Assembly (NCBI RefSeq): GCF_963675985.1
Contig: NZ_OY780958.1
Span: forward strand, 2,976,001-3,040,000
Source of the DNA: an uncultured Roseibium sp.
Lineage (GTDB): Bacteria > Pseudomonadota > Alphaproteobacteria > Rhizobiales > Stappiaceae
Reading direction: 5' to 3'
DNA: 64,000 nucleotides
Made by a program: the position numbers and the translations under genes. The notes beneath the pieces are model-generated. The model was not told where the DNA came from. It searched no databases and was given only the letters and a program-made list of their open reading frames with translations. Below are positions 33,095 through 41,570 of this stretch, one piece after another. Within the stretch, counting starts at the first letter, position 1, and every line of letters starts with the position of its first letter.

Positions 33095-34465
33095 TCAGGC
33101 GGGTGCTTGTTTCGGGGCTTTGGTGAGGGCCATAGCGATCTTCTTGATGTTCTGGGCAGCGGCGGCGAGCAGGCACTGCACTTGTACGCGTAGACGACTT
33201 CGGAACCTGGCATAGCGGTGTCCGTGAAGCTGTTTGGCATCTGCAAACGAGCGTTCGACCGTTTCCTTGCGGCGCTTGTAGACGGCCTTGCCCCAGGCGG
33301 TCAGGCGATGGGCATCGGTCCGTTCACGGGCTTCTTGCCAGACATGGCGGGTGATGGTGCGGACCGAGCCGGCATTTGAGGTGCAGGAGGCCAGCAGCGG
33401 ACAGGTTCCGCAGATCGCAGGATCGGAACGGTAGTGCTTGTAACCGGTCCTGTCCGTCGTGGCATAGGTCAAGAGCTGGCCTTCCGGACAGCGGTAGCCA
33501 TCGGCGTCAGCCTCGTAAGCGAAGACCGACTTGCGCATCATGCCGGGTCTGGGGGACGTGGGGCGGCGGTAACCGGTGACGCCCAGAATGTCCCGCTCCT
33601 CCAACCCCCTGGCGATCCCCGTGGTGGCATAGCCCGCATCCAGACCGACGGCCTTCACGTCGAAGTCGAAGCGCTGCCGCTGGCGAACCAGCCGGGAGAG
33701 ATAAACAATGCTGTCATGGACGTTGGCCGGTGTGGCGAAGGTGTCCGTGACGATCCCCAGCCTGCCGTCCACGGTGCGGTGGTCCAGGTAGAAGAACCCC
33801 TTCGGCTTGCCCTCGCGCACCATGTAGCCGCTGTCGGGATCCGTGCGGCTGACCTTGGTCTCTTTGACCTCCGGCTCCCGGGCCTTCTCCTTCAGCGGCT
33901 TCTGGCCATGCAGCTTGCGCTCCGCCTCGATGGCCTTGTCCAGATCCGCCCAGTAGTCCGATCGCGACTTCTCTATCTGTGCCAGATCGTATTTGCCCTT
34001 GTTGGCATTCGCCTTCAGGTGGGTTGAGTCCGTATAGAGCACCGTGCCATCCACAAGCCCGTGGCGGATTGCCTGCTCCACAATATGGTCGAAGATGTCC
34101 TGGGCCACGCTCGCGTCGTTGTAGCGCCGACGCCGGTTCTGGCTCAGCGTGGAGGCATCAAACACCTTGTCCGTCAGCTTCAGACGCAAGAACCAGCGAT
34201 AGGCGACATTCACCTCGATCTCACGCACCAGCTGGCGCTCCGAGCGGATTCCGAACAGGTAGCCGATGAACAGCGCCTTGAACAAAAGCGTCGGATCAAG
34301 CGGTGGCCGGCCGTTGTCCGCGCAGTAAAGATCCGCAACACGGTCGTGGATGAACGAAAAGTCGATCACCGCATCGATCTTGCGCAACAGGTGATCGCCG
34401 GGAACAAGCTGATCGAGCGTCACCATCTCGAGCGCTGTCTGGTCGGGGCCGGGCTTCTTCAACAT
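33095..34465 (-). CDS. IS1182-family transposase
   Basis: 456 residues. N-terminal DUF772-type domain (RKIDAVIDFSFIHDRVADLY, PLDPTLLFKALFIGYLFGIR), then the DDE catalytic core with Asp in VLYTDSTHLKANANKG, Asp in AVGLDAGYATTGIA and Glu in KETVERSFADAKQLHG. A Cys cluster AICGTCPLLASCTS stands before the last acid as in the family. Intact length. Transcribed from right to left within the element. Confidence 0.93.
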   Translation of the reverse strand: MLKKPGPDQTALEMVTLDQLVPGDHLLRKIDAVIDFSFIHDRVADLYCADNGRPPLDPTLLFKALFIGYLFGIRSERQLVREIEVNVAYRWFLRLKLTDKVFDASTLSQNRRRRYNDASVAQDIFDHIVEQAIRHGLVDGTVLYTDSTHLKANANKGKYDLAQIEKSRSDYWADLDKAIEAERKLHGQKPLKEKAREPEVKETKVSRTDPDSGYMVREGKPKGFFYLDHRTVDGRLGIVTDTFATPANVHDSIVYLSRLVRQRQRFDFDVKAVGLDAGYATTGIARGLEERDILGVTGYRRPTSPRPGMMRKSVFAYEADADGYRCPEGQLLTYATTDRTGYKHYRSDPAICGTCPLLASCTSNAGSVRTITRHVWQEARERTDAHRLTAWGKAVYKRRKETVERSFADAKQLHGHRYARFRSRLRVQVQCLLAAAAQNIKKIAMALTKAPKQAPA

Positions 34466-34479
34466 GAAAACAGTGAATC

Positions 34480-34507
34480 AAAAACCCCCGGCAAAGGCCA
34501 GGGGTTT
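34480..34507 (-). terminator. Inward-facing terminator at the right end of the IS
   Basis: On the minus strand AAACCCC (34507-34501) pairs with GGGGGTTTT (34489-34481) and continues in T. It lies upstream of the transposase start and would stop transcripts entering from the ATPase gene at 34683. Together with 33002 it insulates the element from both sides. Confidence 0.65.
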
Positions 34508-34520
34508 GTCAGCAGTCTGA

Positions 34521-34540
34521 GGCACCCGAGTTCGGGTGCC
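34521..34540. terminator. Terminator palindrome, right copy flanking the IS1182 element
   Basis: Same 20 bases as 32969-32988, here followed by TTTTG. It retains the T-tract and can now serve as a terminator for rightward transcripts leaving the element. Confidence 0.75.
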
Positions 34541-34682
34541 TTTTGTTATGCTTAGAAACGGTTCAAGGGGGAGGGAGGATTGGCTGCACGACTGTTCCGC
34601 CAGCGACCACGAGACAACTCGGCCAACATCCCTCACCGGATGCTTTTGCTGCAATACGCTTCTATGAGATTGAGTGGTCGTG

Positions 34683-37007
34683 TTATCCAGACAGCGCTAC
34701 GTGCAGCGCTGCGTTGGTAACGTAGAGTGCGTCCGTCCCCAGAACGCGCGCCTCAGCATTGAGCCGCTTCATATTGTACTCAAAATCATAGATGAAACGT
34801 TCGCCGCCATCTTTATTCCGGATCCCAAGGACCCCATACCAGAGCATCAGCGAGAACGCCTTTTCCGCATCATCTGCACTCAATCCGAATTCGGCGAATT
34901 TGTTCGTGTATCCAGTTTTTGTCATGACCTTTTCTGCGCCGACAAGCGAATAGAGAAGTTCAGCTGACAATCCGGAGACATCGCGGATTTCGTACCCGAA
35001 ATCATCAACCAAGTATAATGATTGTTGGCGTACTGCGTCGATACAGTCTTGTTCATCGACCATTGCGTGACCACGATTTACGGCGTTTGATATTGCGTTT
35101 TCAATTATGTTTATCAGGAAGCGGGGTCTCATCAGGCAGTGATCGACAAAGAATTCAAATGATTCCCGCCCCTGCACCGCTTCTGGGAAGAAGCGCAACC
35201 AGAGTTGATTGAAGGTCTCAGATGAATTTTTCAGGGAAGCCTGAAGTCGTCGCAGAATGACCTGTTTCAGTTTTGCGCGGTCAGTCCAATCTATTCGGAC
35301 CTGTCCCGCTTTCCCACGGTCAGGTGTTCCTTCCACGAGCATTTCGTAGATGTCATTCCTTAGAAAGACAACGGACATGAATTCTCGTTTCGCTGCAACA
35401 AAATCACGCTTTATTTTGTCCAGGGTCTCTACCAGCAATCTAACTAATCGGACATCAAATTCATCGACACCATTTGTTGGCCAGCCCTTATCAATATTGT
35501 CGAACAGTAAAATTATATGATCATTTGCACCAACGTGTTTTGAGATCATGCGTTTCAGATTTGTGACCCCGCCGCGGAAGATTACGTTTGTAAGAAATTC
35601 TGCCGATATATTTTGTTGCCGCTTCTTAGCAGCCTCAATTTCATCGATTACGAACTTACTCAATCTGTTTATTCTGGTTGTGAAATCTCCGCTTTCATTG
35701 ACTTTATAGGAATCAAGAAGAGTGTCGATTTCATGCAATTCGGCAAGAAAGCGGCCGTCAAAGCGCGATTTAAATTCGATGTTTCGTTTGATTGTCAGCA
35801 GCACTTCTGAGAGTAGCAAAAAATACCAGAATGCTGCGAGTGAATGATCGAATGCACCAACGTCAACGATCTTCAGCAACTCTTCACGGAATTGACTGAG
35901 CTGATGTGATTCTGGTTTGAGATCTGTGACTATCGATCCCTTTTCCTCCCTGAAGCTGTCTCTAGCCTGAAAAAAGATTGCGGTCTTACCAGATCCTTTG
36001 CGTCCAGCGACAACATTGATTTCCCCGCGTAGTGTACGAACAAATTCGGCAGTTTCTACGAAATAATTAGAAAGCGTACGAAACTCATTCTCGGCGGCCG
36101 ATGCCCCTAGCGTGAGCGTCTGCAGGGCCGTCTTGCTGCTTTTATTGCGACGGGATTTTATCGATTGTCCCGCTAGAAGTGCTCGCTGGGAAAATTCTTG
36201 TACGACGTTTGTTATCGATTTGTCGTCAATAACGGCTGTGATCATGTCCCTGTAATCAGCCGGTCCTGCGGCGTCGAAACGCCTCAATTCAAGCAGTAAA
36301 GTCTGGCGTCCTAGACCGTGTCCCATACCTGCGAGGAAAGCCGCACGTAGGTTGTGTCGAAGTGAATCCTCAATATGATCGGGCAATATCGGGAGAATTA
36401 TACCTGATGATGCCGACAACTGAGAAACGACGGTAACGGATGACAATCGTGGCACCTCCACAGGATCAAAGCTCCGAAAGTGCACTTTTGAACTTTTAAC
36501 CGCTGACACAACGGCGTTGCGGAAGTCTGTCTTCTTAAGAGTGTCGAGAACGAAGAGCGGCTGTTGAGTATCAAGATCGCGATTGTAAAGTTCAAGCAGA
36601 CTTTGGTTCGGGAGGTCTCCCAGAATATCTGCAAGCTGATCGCTGTTCTCATACCCCTTGTATCCGATGTTATCGAACAGGCCGTCTCTTTGAATGTCGG
36701 CAGTAGCGTTTTGAAATGAGTTGTTTACGACCGGTGCCACGGGCTTACCAAGGCCTATAGCGTATCCCGCTTCGTAGTAGACGTTTAGGTTGGGTCTGGT
36801 GATGTCGAACACCAACGCCCTTGCGTCCTGTATGTTCTGCCGAACTTTATCAGGAATCGCGTTGCCGAACACTCCCATTTCCGGCCACGTAAGGACTGAA
36901 TTCTTAGAGGTGCCGTTCACACGCGCCGCAGCGGCATCAATTGTGTTTACGAGATCTTGTGGTTTGCCAGGATAAGCGAAAAATGCGGATACGGCCTTTG
37001 CGACCAT
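34683..37007 (-). CDS. P-loop ATPase with N-terminal TIR/deoxyribosyltransferase-like domains (probable defence protein)
   Basis: 774 residues. Residues 1-100: VSAFFAYPGKPQDLV ... WPEMGVFGNAIPDKVRQNI ... ALVFDITRPNLNVYYEAGYA then IGLGKPVAPV, the NDT/TIR-like nucleotide-glycosidase pattern (DxTxxNxNVxxExG). Residues about 150-245 look like a second, weaker copy (VVSQLSASSGIILPIL ... HNLRAAFLAGMGHGLG). Residues about 325-620 are a P-loop ATPase: Walker A GRKGSGKT at 335-342, Walker B HIILLFDNIDKG at 496-507, VVFLRNDIYEML and RPRFLINIIENAISNAV. This resembles the Sll1717-type P-loop ATPases. GGAAAC precedes the ATG by 8 bases. A role as an abortive-infection NAD/nucleotide hydrolase gated by the ATPase is inference. 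Confidence 0.8.
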   Translation of the reverse strand: MVAKAVSAFFAYPGKPQDLVNTIDAAAARVNGTSKNSVLTWPEMGVFGNAIPDKVRQNIQDARALVFDITRPNLNVYYEAGYAIGLGKPVAPVVNNSFQNATADIQRDGLFDNIGYKGYENSDQLADILGDLPNQSLLELYNRDLDTQQPLFVLDTLKKTDFRNAVVSAVKSSKVHFRSFDPVEVPRLSSVTVVSQLSASSGIILPILPDHIEDSLRHNLRAAFLAGMGHGLGRQTLLLELRRFDAAGPADYRDMITAVIDDKSITNVVQEFSQRALLAGQSIKSRRNKSSKTALQTLTLGASAAENEFRTLSNYFVETAEFVRTLRGEINVVAGRKGSGKTAIFFQARDSFREEKGSIVTDLKPESHQLSQFREELLKIVDVGAFDHSLAAFWYFLLLSEVLLTIKRNIEFKSRFDGRFLAELHEIDTLLDSYKVNESGDFTTRINRLSKFVIDEIEAAKKRQQNISAEFLTNVIFRGGVTNLKRMISKHVGANDHIILLFDNIDKGWPTNGVDEFDVRLVRLLVETLDKIKRDFVAAKREFMSVVFLRNDIYEMLVEGTPDRGKAGQVRIDWTDRAKLKQVILRRLQASLKNSSETFNQLWLRFFPEAVQGRESFEFFVDHCLMRPRFLINIIENAISNAVNRGHAMVDEQDCIDAVRQQSLYLVDDFGYEIRDVSGLSAELLYSLVGAEKVMTKTGYTNKFAEFGLSADDAEKAFSLMLWYGVLGIRNKDGGERFIYDFEYNMKRLNAEARVLGTDALYVTNAALHVALSG

Positions 37008-37242
37008 TGGAGTTCGTTTCCATGTTCCAATGACGGGTTATAAAAAATTTATTTTGCTCGTTATCATTGCAGGTTTGCTGCATATATTCTAGTTAAAGGT
37101 GAATTAAATTGTTGATTACTCGTGCTGAGATCGGAATTTCTCCTTTCGAAAAAAAGGCGGCCGCAGCGGAGACCAGTGAGTTGCCGCGACCGCCCCGAAA
37201 CAGCGCCGATGGGTACAGGCGCTGATCCGATCCGATTGAGGA

Positions 37243-37569
37243 TTAACAGCCGCGCGGCGCGGCCAGCACCTCGCGCACCTGATGCACTTCCATGCCGGTA
37301 CGGGCCGTGTATCCGTCGGGCAGAACTTCCATCACGATGGAGTAGTAACGGGTGCCGCCCAGGCCACCGGTGATGACAAACTGGCTGTATCCGAGCTTCT
37401 GCGCCTTGAGGGCAGCCTTCTGCTCCATGAACCGGGTGATATCGTCGTAGCTCCGGCAAGCATCCGGTCGCAGGCCTTCGAGGGTAACCGTTTGGGGGCC
37501 GGCCTCAGCGACCGTGGCGACGGACGCCAGCGTCAGTCCGACGGTGAGTGTGAGAAACGGGATACGCAT
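37243..37569 (-). CDS. Small secreted protein of unknown function
   Basis: 108 residues. Signal peptide MRIPFLTLTVGLTLASVATVAEA, then an 85-residue mature part with two Cys (RPDACRSYDD and the last residue), which could be bridged. GGAGGA stands 5 bases before the ATG. Core sequence KLGYSQFVITGGLGGTRYYS is not recognised. Higher GC than the ATPase gene beside it. Confidence 0.75.
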   Translation of the reverse strand: MRIPFLTLTVGLTLASVATVAEAGPQTVTLEGLRPDACRSYDDITRFMEQKAALKAQKLGYSQFVITGGLGGTRYYSIVMEVLPDGYTARTGMEVHQVREVLAAPRGC

Positions 37570-37865
37570 TCAGTCCTCCTGTCTGGGATAAGAGCAAGGA
37601 GCGACACAGCGGTTTCCGAAAAGCTGAGAGGAAACAGGTAGTTGCAGGGGTAATGTGAACACCGCCCATGCAACAAAATTACCTATTTTGATACAATGCT
37701 ATAGATAGACAGGCGGAATGATTGTCAATCTCGTCAAAAATGGTGAGGTTGATACTCTTCCCGCTTAATAAACCAAGGAAATCATTGATGTTTTCCACGC
37801 GACACAGAATAGGTAAAAGTGTTGCGTAGGCCGTTTCCGTATAAAGAGGCGGTTTTGATGAAAAT

Positions 37866-38489
37866 ATGCCAGCGTACAGACATCCCGCCACCCGGATGCG
37901 GCTCTATGACGGAAAGAGCCGCCGCCTCTATATCAATGCAGCCGAAAGGAAGCGGTTTCTGAAAATCGCCAAGCGGCAAGAGTTGGAAATCAGGGCTTTC
38001 TGCCTGACCTTGTTCTATACGGGCTGCCGGCTGTCAGAGGGTCTGGCGCTCACCGCCTCCGCCGTGGACCTCCACAGCAGCCTCATCTCATTCCGGACGC
38101 TGAAGAAGCGGCAGTTGCATGAAGTCCGCGAGGTGCCGATCCCACCGGTGTTGGTCCGGACACTCAAAGCTCTGATCCGGCAGAGGCATATCCAAAATCC
38201 TTTTGCCGCACCGGATGCCCTCAAGCTCTGGCAGCAACACGGTCGCCCCCTTAACCGAACCACTGGTTATCGCTGGATCAAAGCGGTGATGCAAACAGCC
38301 GATATCAGAGGAGCCCAGGCTTCACCCAAAGGTCTGCGTCACGGGTTCGGTGTTCATGCCCAGCAGTGTGGTGTGCAGCTCAATATGCTGCGTAAATGGA
38401 TGGGACACGCCTCCATCGCGACCACGGCCATCTACGCCAACGCAGTGGGCAAGGAAGAGATGGAGATTGCGGGGCGGATGTGGGGCTAG
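37866..38489 (+). CDS. Tyrosine recombinase, catalytic domain only
   Basis: 207 residues, shorter than usual integrases (300-400) because the core-binding N-terminal domain is missing. All active-site positions are visible: Arg in FYTGCRLSEGLAL, Lys near FRTLKKRQLHEVR, HGFGVHA preceded by GLR (HxxR region SPKGLRHGFG), His in WMGHASIATT and the nucleophile Tyr in AIYANAVG. In-frame ATGs at 37866 and 37896 are both possible starts. A broken copy lies at 19301-19755. It may be a XerC/D-like or integron-like helper of the element. Confidence 0.88.
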   Translation: MPAYRHPATRMRLYDGKSRRLYINAAERKRFLKIAKRQELEIRAFCLTLFYTGCRLSEGLALTASAVDLHSSLISFRTLKKRQLHEVREVPIPPVLVRTLKALIRQRHIQNPFAAPDALKLWQQHGRPLNRTTGYRWIKAVMQTADIRGAQASPKGLRHGFGVHAQQCGVQLNMLRKWMGHASIATTAIYANAVGKEEMEIAGRMWG

Positions 38490-38519
38490 TTGCGCCAGCG
38501 ACTCCTACAGCCGTTGACC

Positions 38520-38942
38520 CTATTTCCGCTTCCGGCCCTTGCTCTTATTCCCCAAGCCCATTTTCTTCGCCAATTCCGATCGTGCCGCAGTGTAGCTAGG
38601 CGCCACCATGGGATAGTCGGGAGCAAGATCCCACTTCTCCCGGTATTCCTCTGGTGTCATACCATACTGGCTCCGCAGGTGACGTTTCAGCGATTTGAAC
38701 TGCTTGCCGTCCTCCAGACAGATAAGGAAATCGGGAGTGACCGACTTCTTGATCGGCACCGCCGGCTTAAGCGGCTCGGGCTCCGGTTCCTGGGCAACAG
38801 CTGTAGTTTTCTGCAAGGCACCGTGAATTTGCTGGATCAGGTTCGGCAGGTCAGCCGAGGCAATAGTGTTGTTGCCGACGTAGGCCGAAACGATGTCGAC
38901 TGTGAGGTCGATAAGGTTTGCCGCATCGGAAGTATCGGTCAT
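38520..38942 (-). CDS. MucR/Ros-family transcriptional regulator
   Basis: 140 residues. The C-terminal half is the Ros/MucR zinc-binding domain: SVTPDFLICLEDGKQFKSLK followed by RHLRSQYGMTPEEYREKWDL and YPMVAPSYTAARSELAKKMG. The CxxD form (Asp for the second Cys) is the usual one in MucR. The ATG at 38942 with GGCGAG upstream is preferred; a 23-codon longer frame lacks support. MucR proteins silence AT-rich horizontally acquired promoters in Hyphomicrobiales, so an island-borne copy may control the AT-rich cargo at 21-27 kb. Confidence 0.9.
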   Translation of the reverse strand: MTDTSDAANLIDLTVDIVSAYVGNNTIASADLPNLIQQIHGALQKTTAVAQEPEPEPLKPAVPIKKSVTPDFLICLEDGKQFKSLKRHLRSQYGMTPEEYREKWDLAPDYPMVAPSYTAARSELAKKMGLGNKSKGRKRK

Positions 38943-39085
38943 ATCTCGCCTGCTTTCTGATTTATTCACTTCGCTCTTAAGCGAATCGGAAAACACATTT
39001 TGCCGTTGCAAGAATATAAAATGGTTACCGCCATTTCAGATCAATAATTGCTTGATTTTGAGCGGGAGGCCTAGGCCCATCACAT

Positions 39086-39115
39086 GGGTGAACCGGTCTG
39101 TTGACCGGTTCACCC
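39086..39115. terminator. Long perfect hairpin between the AlpA and MucR genes
   Basis: GGGTGAACCGGTC (39086-39098) and GACCGGTTCACCC (39103-39115), 13-bp perfect stem, TGTT loop, no T-tract on either side. It lies 4 bases after the AlpA stop. Probably ends or stabilises that transcript; a recombination site is an alternative. Confidence 0.55.
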
Positions 39116-39119
39116 GCTC

Positions 39120-39320
39120 CTATTCAGGAGTGTCGGTGGAGCTGTCTCGGCGGTCGAGACGATCCTGAAGCCAATCCAGCACTTCCTGTTCAACCCAGCC
39201 GACCCGGCATTGGCCCAGCTTTACCCGCTTGGGGAATTGGCCTGCCGCCTCCAGGCGGGCAATGTGTTGCGGAGAGTACAGGACCAGATCCTTCACCTGC
39301 CGCTTCGATAGTATCCTCAT
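39120..39320 (-). CDS. AlpA-family DNA-binding protein / excisionase
   Basis: 66 residues. MRILSKRQVKDLVLYSPQHI then ARLEAAGQFPKRVKLGQCRV and GWVEQEVLDWLQDRL is the AlpA/Xis winged-helix pattern (predict a helix-turn-helix, Pro-x-Arg wing and W-x-x-xEV-xxW end). The ATG at 39320 is preferred; GGGAG stands 9 bases upstream. P4-type elements use AlpA for integrase expression and excision, which fits the P4-type integrase at the island end. Confidence 0.88.
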   Translation of the reverse strand: MRILSKRQVKDLVLYSPQHIARLEAAGQFPKRVKLGQCRVGWVEQEVLDWLQDRLDRRDSSTDTPE

Positions 39321-39515
39321 CACGATAACTCCCAAGTTGGGAGCATCGCGATGCCCCGGTGGTGACAAAGCCCCAGGGGATGGGAAGGATAGCAAACTTC
39401 AACCCAGGATAGAAGATCAGACAACAGATCGACCCAACGCGACAGCGACGCGTTCTCGGTATCCCGCAGCTAGGAATCGGTAAGTATTTCAAAAACTCAA
39501 CGGCGAGTTGCCGTT

Positions 39516-40352
39516 TCACCAACCCGGAATTTGGGCGGCAAGGTCTTCGATCAACACACTCTTGATGCACAATCCCAAGTTTATCATGTGTTTAACCTTG
39601 GCAACTGGCATAAGATTCGTCGGAATAGGCTCCGCAACAATATGACCGTCCACGGTTTCGGTGTGTCCAGCGTATAAAACGCCAATGAGCGCAAAGCGTC
39701 CGCCCATTATGAAGGCATTTGGCGTCGAATAGCCGCCTTCGTTCACGATAAAAATCGGCGAACCTGACGAACCACCATAGACTGGAATGTCCGCGAGAAA
39801 TTCCTGTTTTCCTTGATAGTCCGTCGTATATGGCGTTGAAGTAATGCCTCGCCGAACGATTGGAAAATTATTCACCGCGTCCACGATGCCAGTTGGATAG
39901 CCTACCATCACAACGTCTTCCAACGCGCCGAAATCGCCTATCATCTGATCGGAAGGCAAATTCGATTTATCAAGACATTTGATAAAGGGGTGCCAACCTT
40001 CATGATTTACGGCGTGGTCGATAATAGGCGCCAAAGCGATGGCGGCTAAATCAACATTCGGATCAGGATGACGAATGATAGGAAGCTGGCTTGAGCCGAT
40101 CGCAATGAGGCGGCCTGCACCAGGCGCAGGATTTTCGTTGTTGTCCGCCGTTATATGAAACGTGAGACCAATAACAACCGCACCATCAATAACGTGCTTG
40201 TTTGTGACCAACAACGGCACTTGCTCGGCTTCCCTCGCAAAGCGATATAGGAAACCGGTCCCTGCTCCTGTCCAACTGGTGTTATCCTGTTCTGAAGTCA
40301 GGATACGTACGGTCATATAGCGCAGATGATCGGATATCCTGCCGTTACTCAT
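39516..40352 (-). CDS. Trypsin-like serine protease, cytoplasmic
   Basis: 278 residues, no signal peptide. Chymotrypsin-fold triad: His in LLVTNKHVIDGAVV, Asp in HPDPNVDLAAIAL and Ser in VYGGSSGSPIFIVNE. The spacing fits a small trypsin-like protease of the type found beside defence genes. GAGGGG lies 10 bases before the ATG at 40352. It stands alone between the AlpA and replication-relaxation genes. Target unknown; a defence effector or a processing protease of the island are both possible. Confidence 0.82.
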   Translation of the reverse strand: MSNGRISDHLRYMTVRILTSEQDNTSWTGAGTGFLYRFAREAEQVPLLVTNKHVIDGAVVIGLTFHITADNNENPAPGAGRLIAIGSSQLPIIRHPDPNVDLAAIALAPIIDHAVNHEGWHPFIKCLDKSNLPSDQMIGDFGALEDVVMVGYPTGIVDAVNNFPIVRRGITSTPYTTDYQGKQEFLADIPVYGGSSGSPIFIVNEGGYSTPNAFIMGGRFALIGVLYAGHTETVDGHIVAEPIPTNLMPVAKVKHMINLGLCIKSVLIEDLAAQIPGW

Positions 40353-40584
40353 TTCGACACTTCCCCTCCGCATGTTACGACAACGATATGGTCACAGCTG
40401 AGCCGATTACAATCGCCTATGGAGCGTGGGTCTCCATGTGGGACAGGAACGTTATTCCTAATTGAATCTAGCAAATTCTAGTTTTATTGGGGACGCGGTC
40501 ATATAAAGTTCGCGGAAAGATCGGTTTGGGCCGGAATTTCACTTCCGTAAATACCAACCCGCTGGCATGGGGTAATAGTTATCT

Positions 40585-41412
40585 TCAGCGTGCGGTTAGT
40601 TTTTCGAGCTTCCTACACACCACCCTCACCTGCAAATTCGGTATTCCCCATACCTCCCGATACCCCTTGCCGCTGATGAACGCATCGTAGGCCGCCTTCT
40701 TGAGCGCCAAACTCGACCGCTTGGCCGTTGATCGGGTCTTCGGGCTCATATTCTCACACTCCAACGCCCAGAACCGATACAATTTCTTGCCGTCGATCAG
40801 ATATTCGATACCATACAGCCCATCGGGAATGAGGTGGGTATGGAAAGGTCTCTTCAGCCAGGGCGCCAGAGGACCGGGCTGGATGGTCACTGGCGCAGCC
40901 AAGGACTTGCCATTCAGACGCTCTCTATCGGGCGCTCGCTCTAAGATCTCTCCGACCGGCACAAAGCGCTGATCTGGCTCCTGCCGCGTCGTCAGCTCGA
41001 TCTCAGCCAGCGCATCAACAATCATCATAGCGTGCTCGAACTGCGGTGCTCGTCCCGGCGCGGTGGCCTGCGCCAGACTCGTCACTCGGTGCGGCAAGTC
41101 TCCGTGTTCAGACAGATACCGCCTCCCCTTGGCTGACAACTCATAAATCAGCGGCGTCGAACGTGGATAGAAAGCTCGCCACTGCGCCTGAGGCCGGTTG
41201 ATCAGGCCGGTTTCGTGGTAGAGGTCGCCCAAACGCTCCACGAAGCGCTTTTCCGACCTCGGTTGAAGGAAAGCGAGCAGCTGCGATACACGCAGATAGC
41301 GGTAGCGGTACAGGAGACGGAGGATCGCCGTATCGCGTTCGGTGAGTGCGATCCGCTTGCCGGTCGGTTGGCGAGAAAATCGCGACCGGCGGCCGAGAGC
41401 ATCGAGAGGCAT
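40585..41412 (-). CDS. Replication-relaxation family protein
   Basis: 275 residues. An N-terminal winged helix (ALTERDTAILRLLYRYRYLR ... VSQLLAFL) is followed by a central HAMMIVDALAEIELTT and a C-terminal domain with YGIEYLIDGKKLYRFWALEC, as in the replication-relaxation (mobilisation-associated) family of plasmids and ICEs. Its ribosome binding site GGAGAACC is inside a perfect hairpin at 41415-41436. The TraG-like ATPase gene lies 158 bases upstream in the same direction. Confidence 0.75.
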   Translation of the reverse strand: MPLDALGRRSRFSRQPTGKRIALTERDTAILRLLYRYRYLRVSQLLAFLQPRSEKRFVERLGDLYHETGLINRPQAQWRAFYPRSTPLIYELSAKGRRYLSEHGDLPHRVTSLAQATAPGRAPQFEHAMMIVDALAEIELTTRQEPDQRFVPVGEILERAPDRERLNGKSLAAPVTIQPGPLAPWLKRPFHTHLIPDGLYGIEYLIDGKKLYRFWALECENMSPKTRSTAKRSSLALKKAAYDAFISGKGYREVWGIPNLQVRVVCRKLEKLTAR

Positions 41413-41414
41413 GC

Positions 41415-41436
41415 GGTTCTCCTTTCAAGGAGAACC
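41415..41436 (-). promoter_or_regulatory. Perfect hairpin that hides the ribosome binding site of the replication-relaxation gene
   Basis: GGTTCTCCTT (41415-41424) and AAGGAGAACC (41427-41436) on the plus strand are perfect complements. On the transcript the AAGGAGAACC arm is the Shine-Dalgarno sequence, 2 bases before the ATG at 41412. Translation needs this stem to open. Confidence 0.65.
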
Positions 41437-41570
41437 TTGGGTTTATCGAAAATCCGGATCAACGAGCGCTATCGGCACCTATGGCACGGTTGGTATCGAT
41501 ATGTGCCATCTTGCGCAGTCATCACTTTTTCCGGCTTAGCGTGATAAGATCGTGAAAAGTACTTATTTTT

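Larger units (their letters stand above)
32989..34520. mobile_element. IS1182-family insertion sequence, complete
   Basis: 1532 bases bounded by 19-bp perfect inverted ends, TCAGACTGCTGACAAACCC at 32989-33007 and its complement at 34502-34520, with one transposase gene. It is flanked by two direct copies of a 20-base palindrome (32969-32988 and 34521-34540), so it duplicated, or landed between, a terminator stem-loop. Nothing in the transposase frame is broken, so it may be active. Confidence 0.88.
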
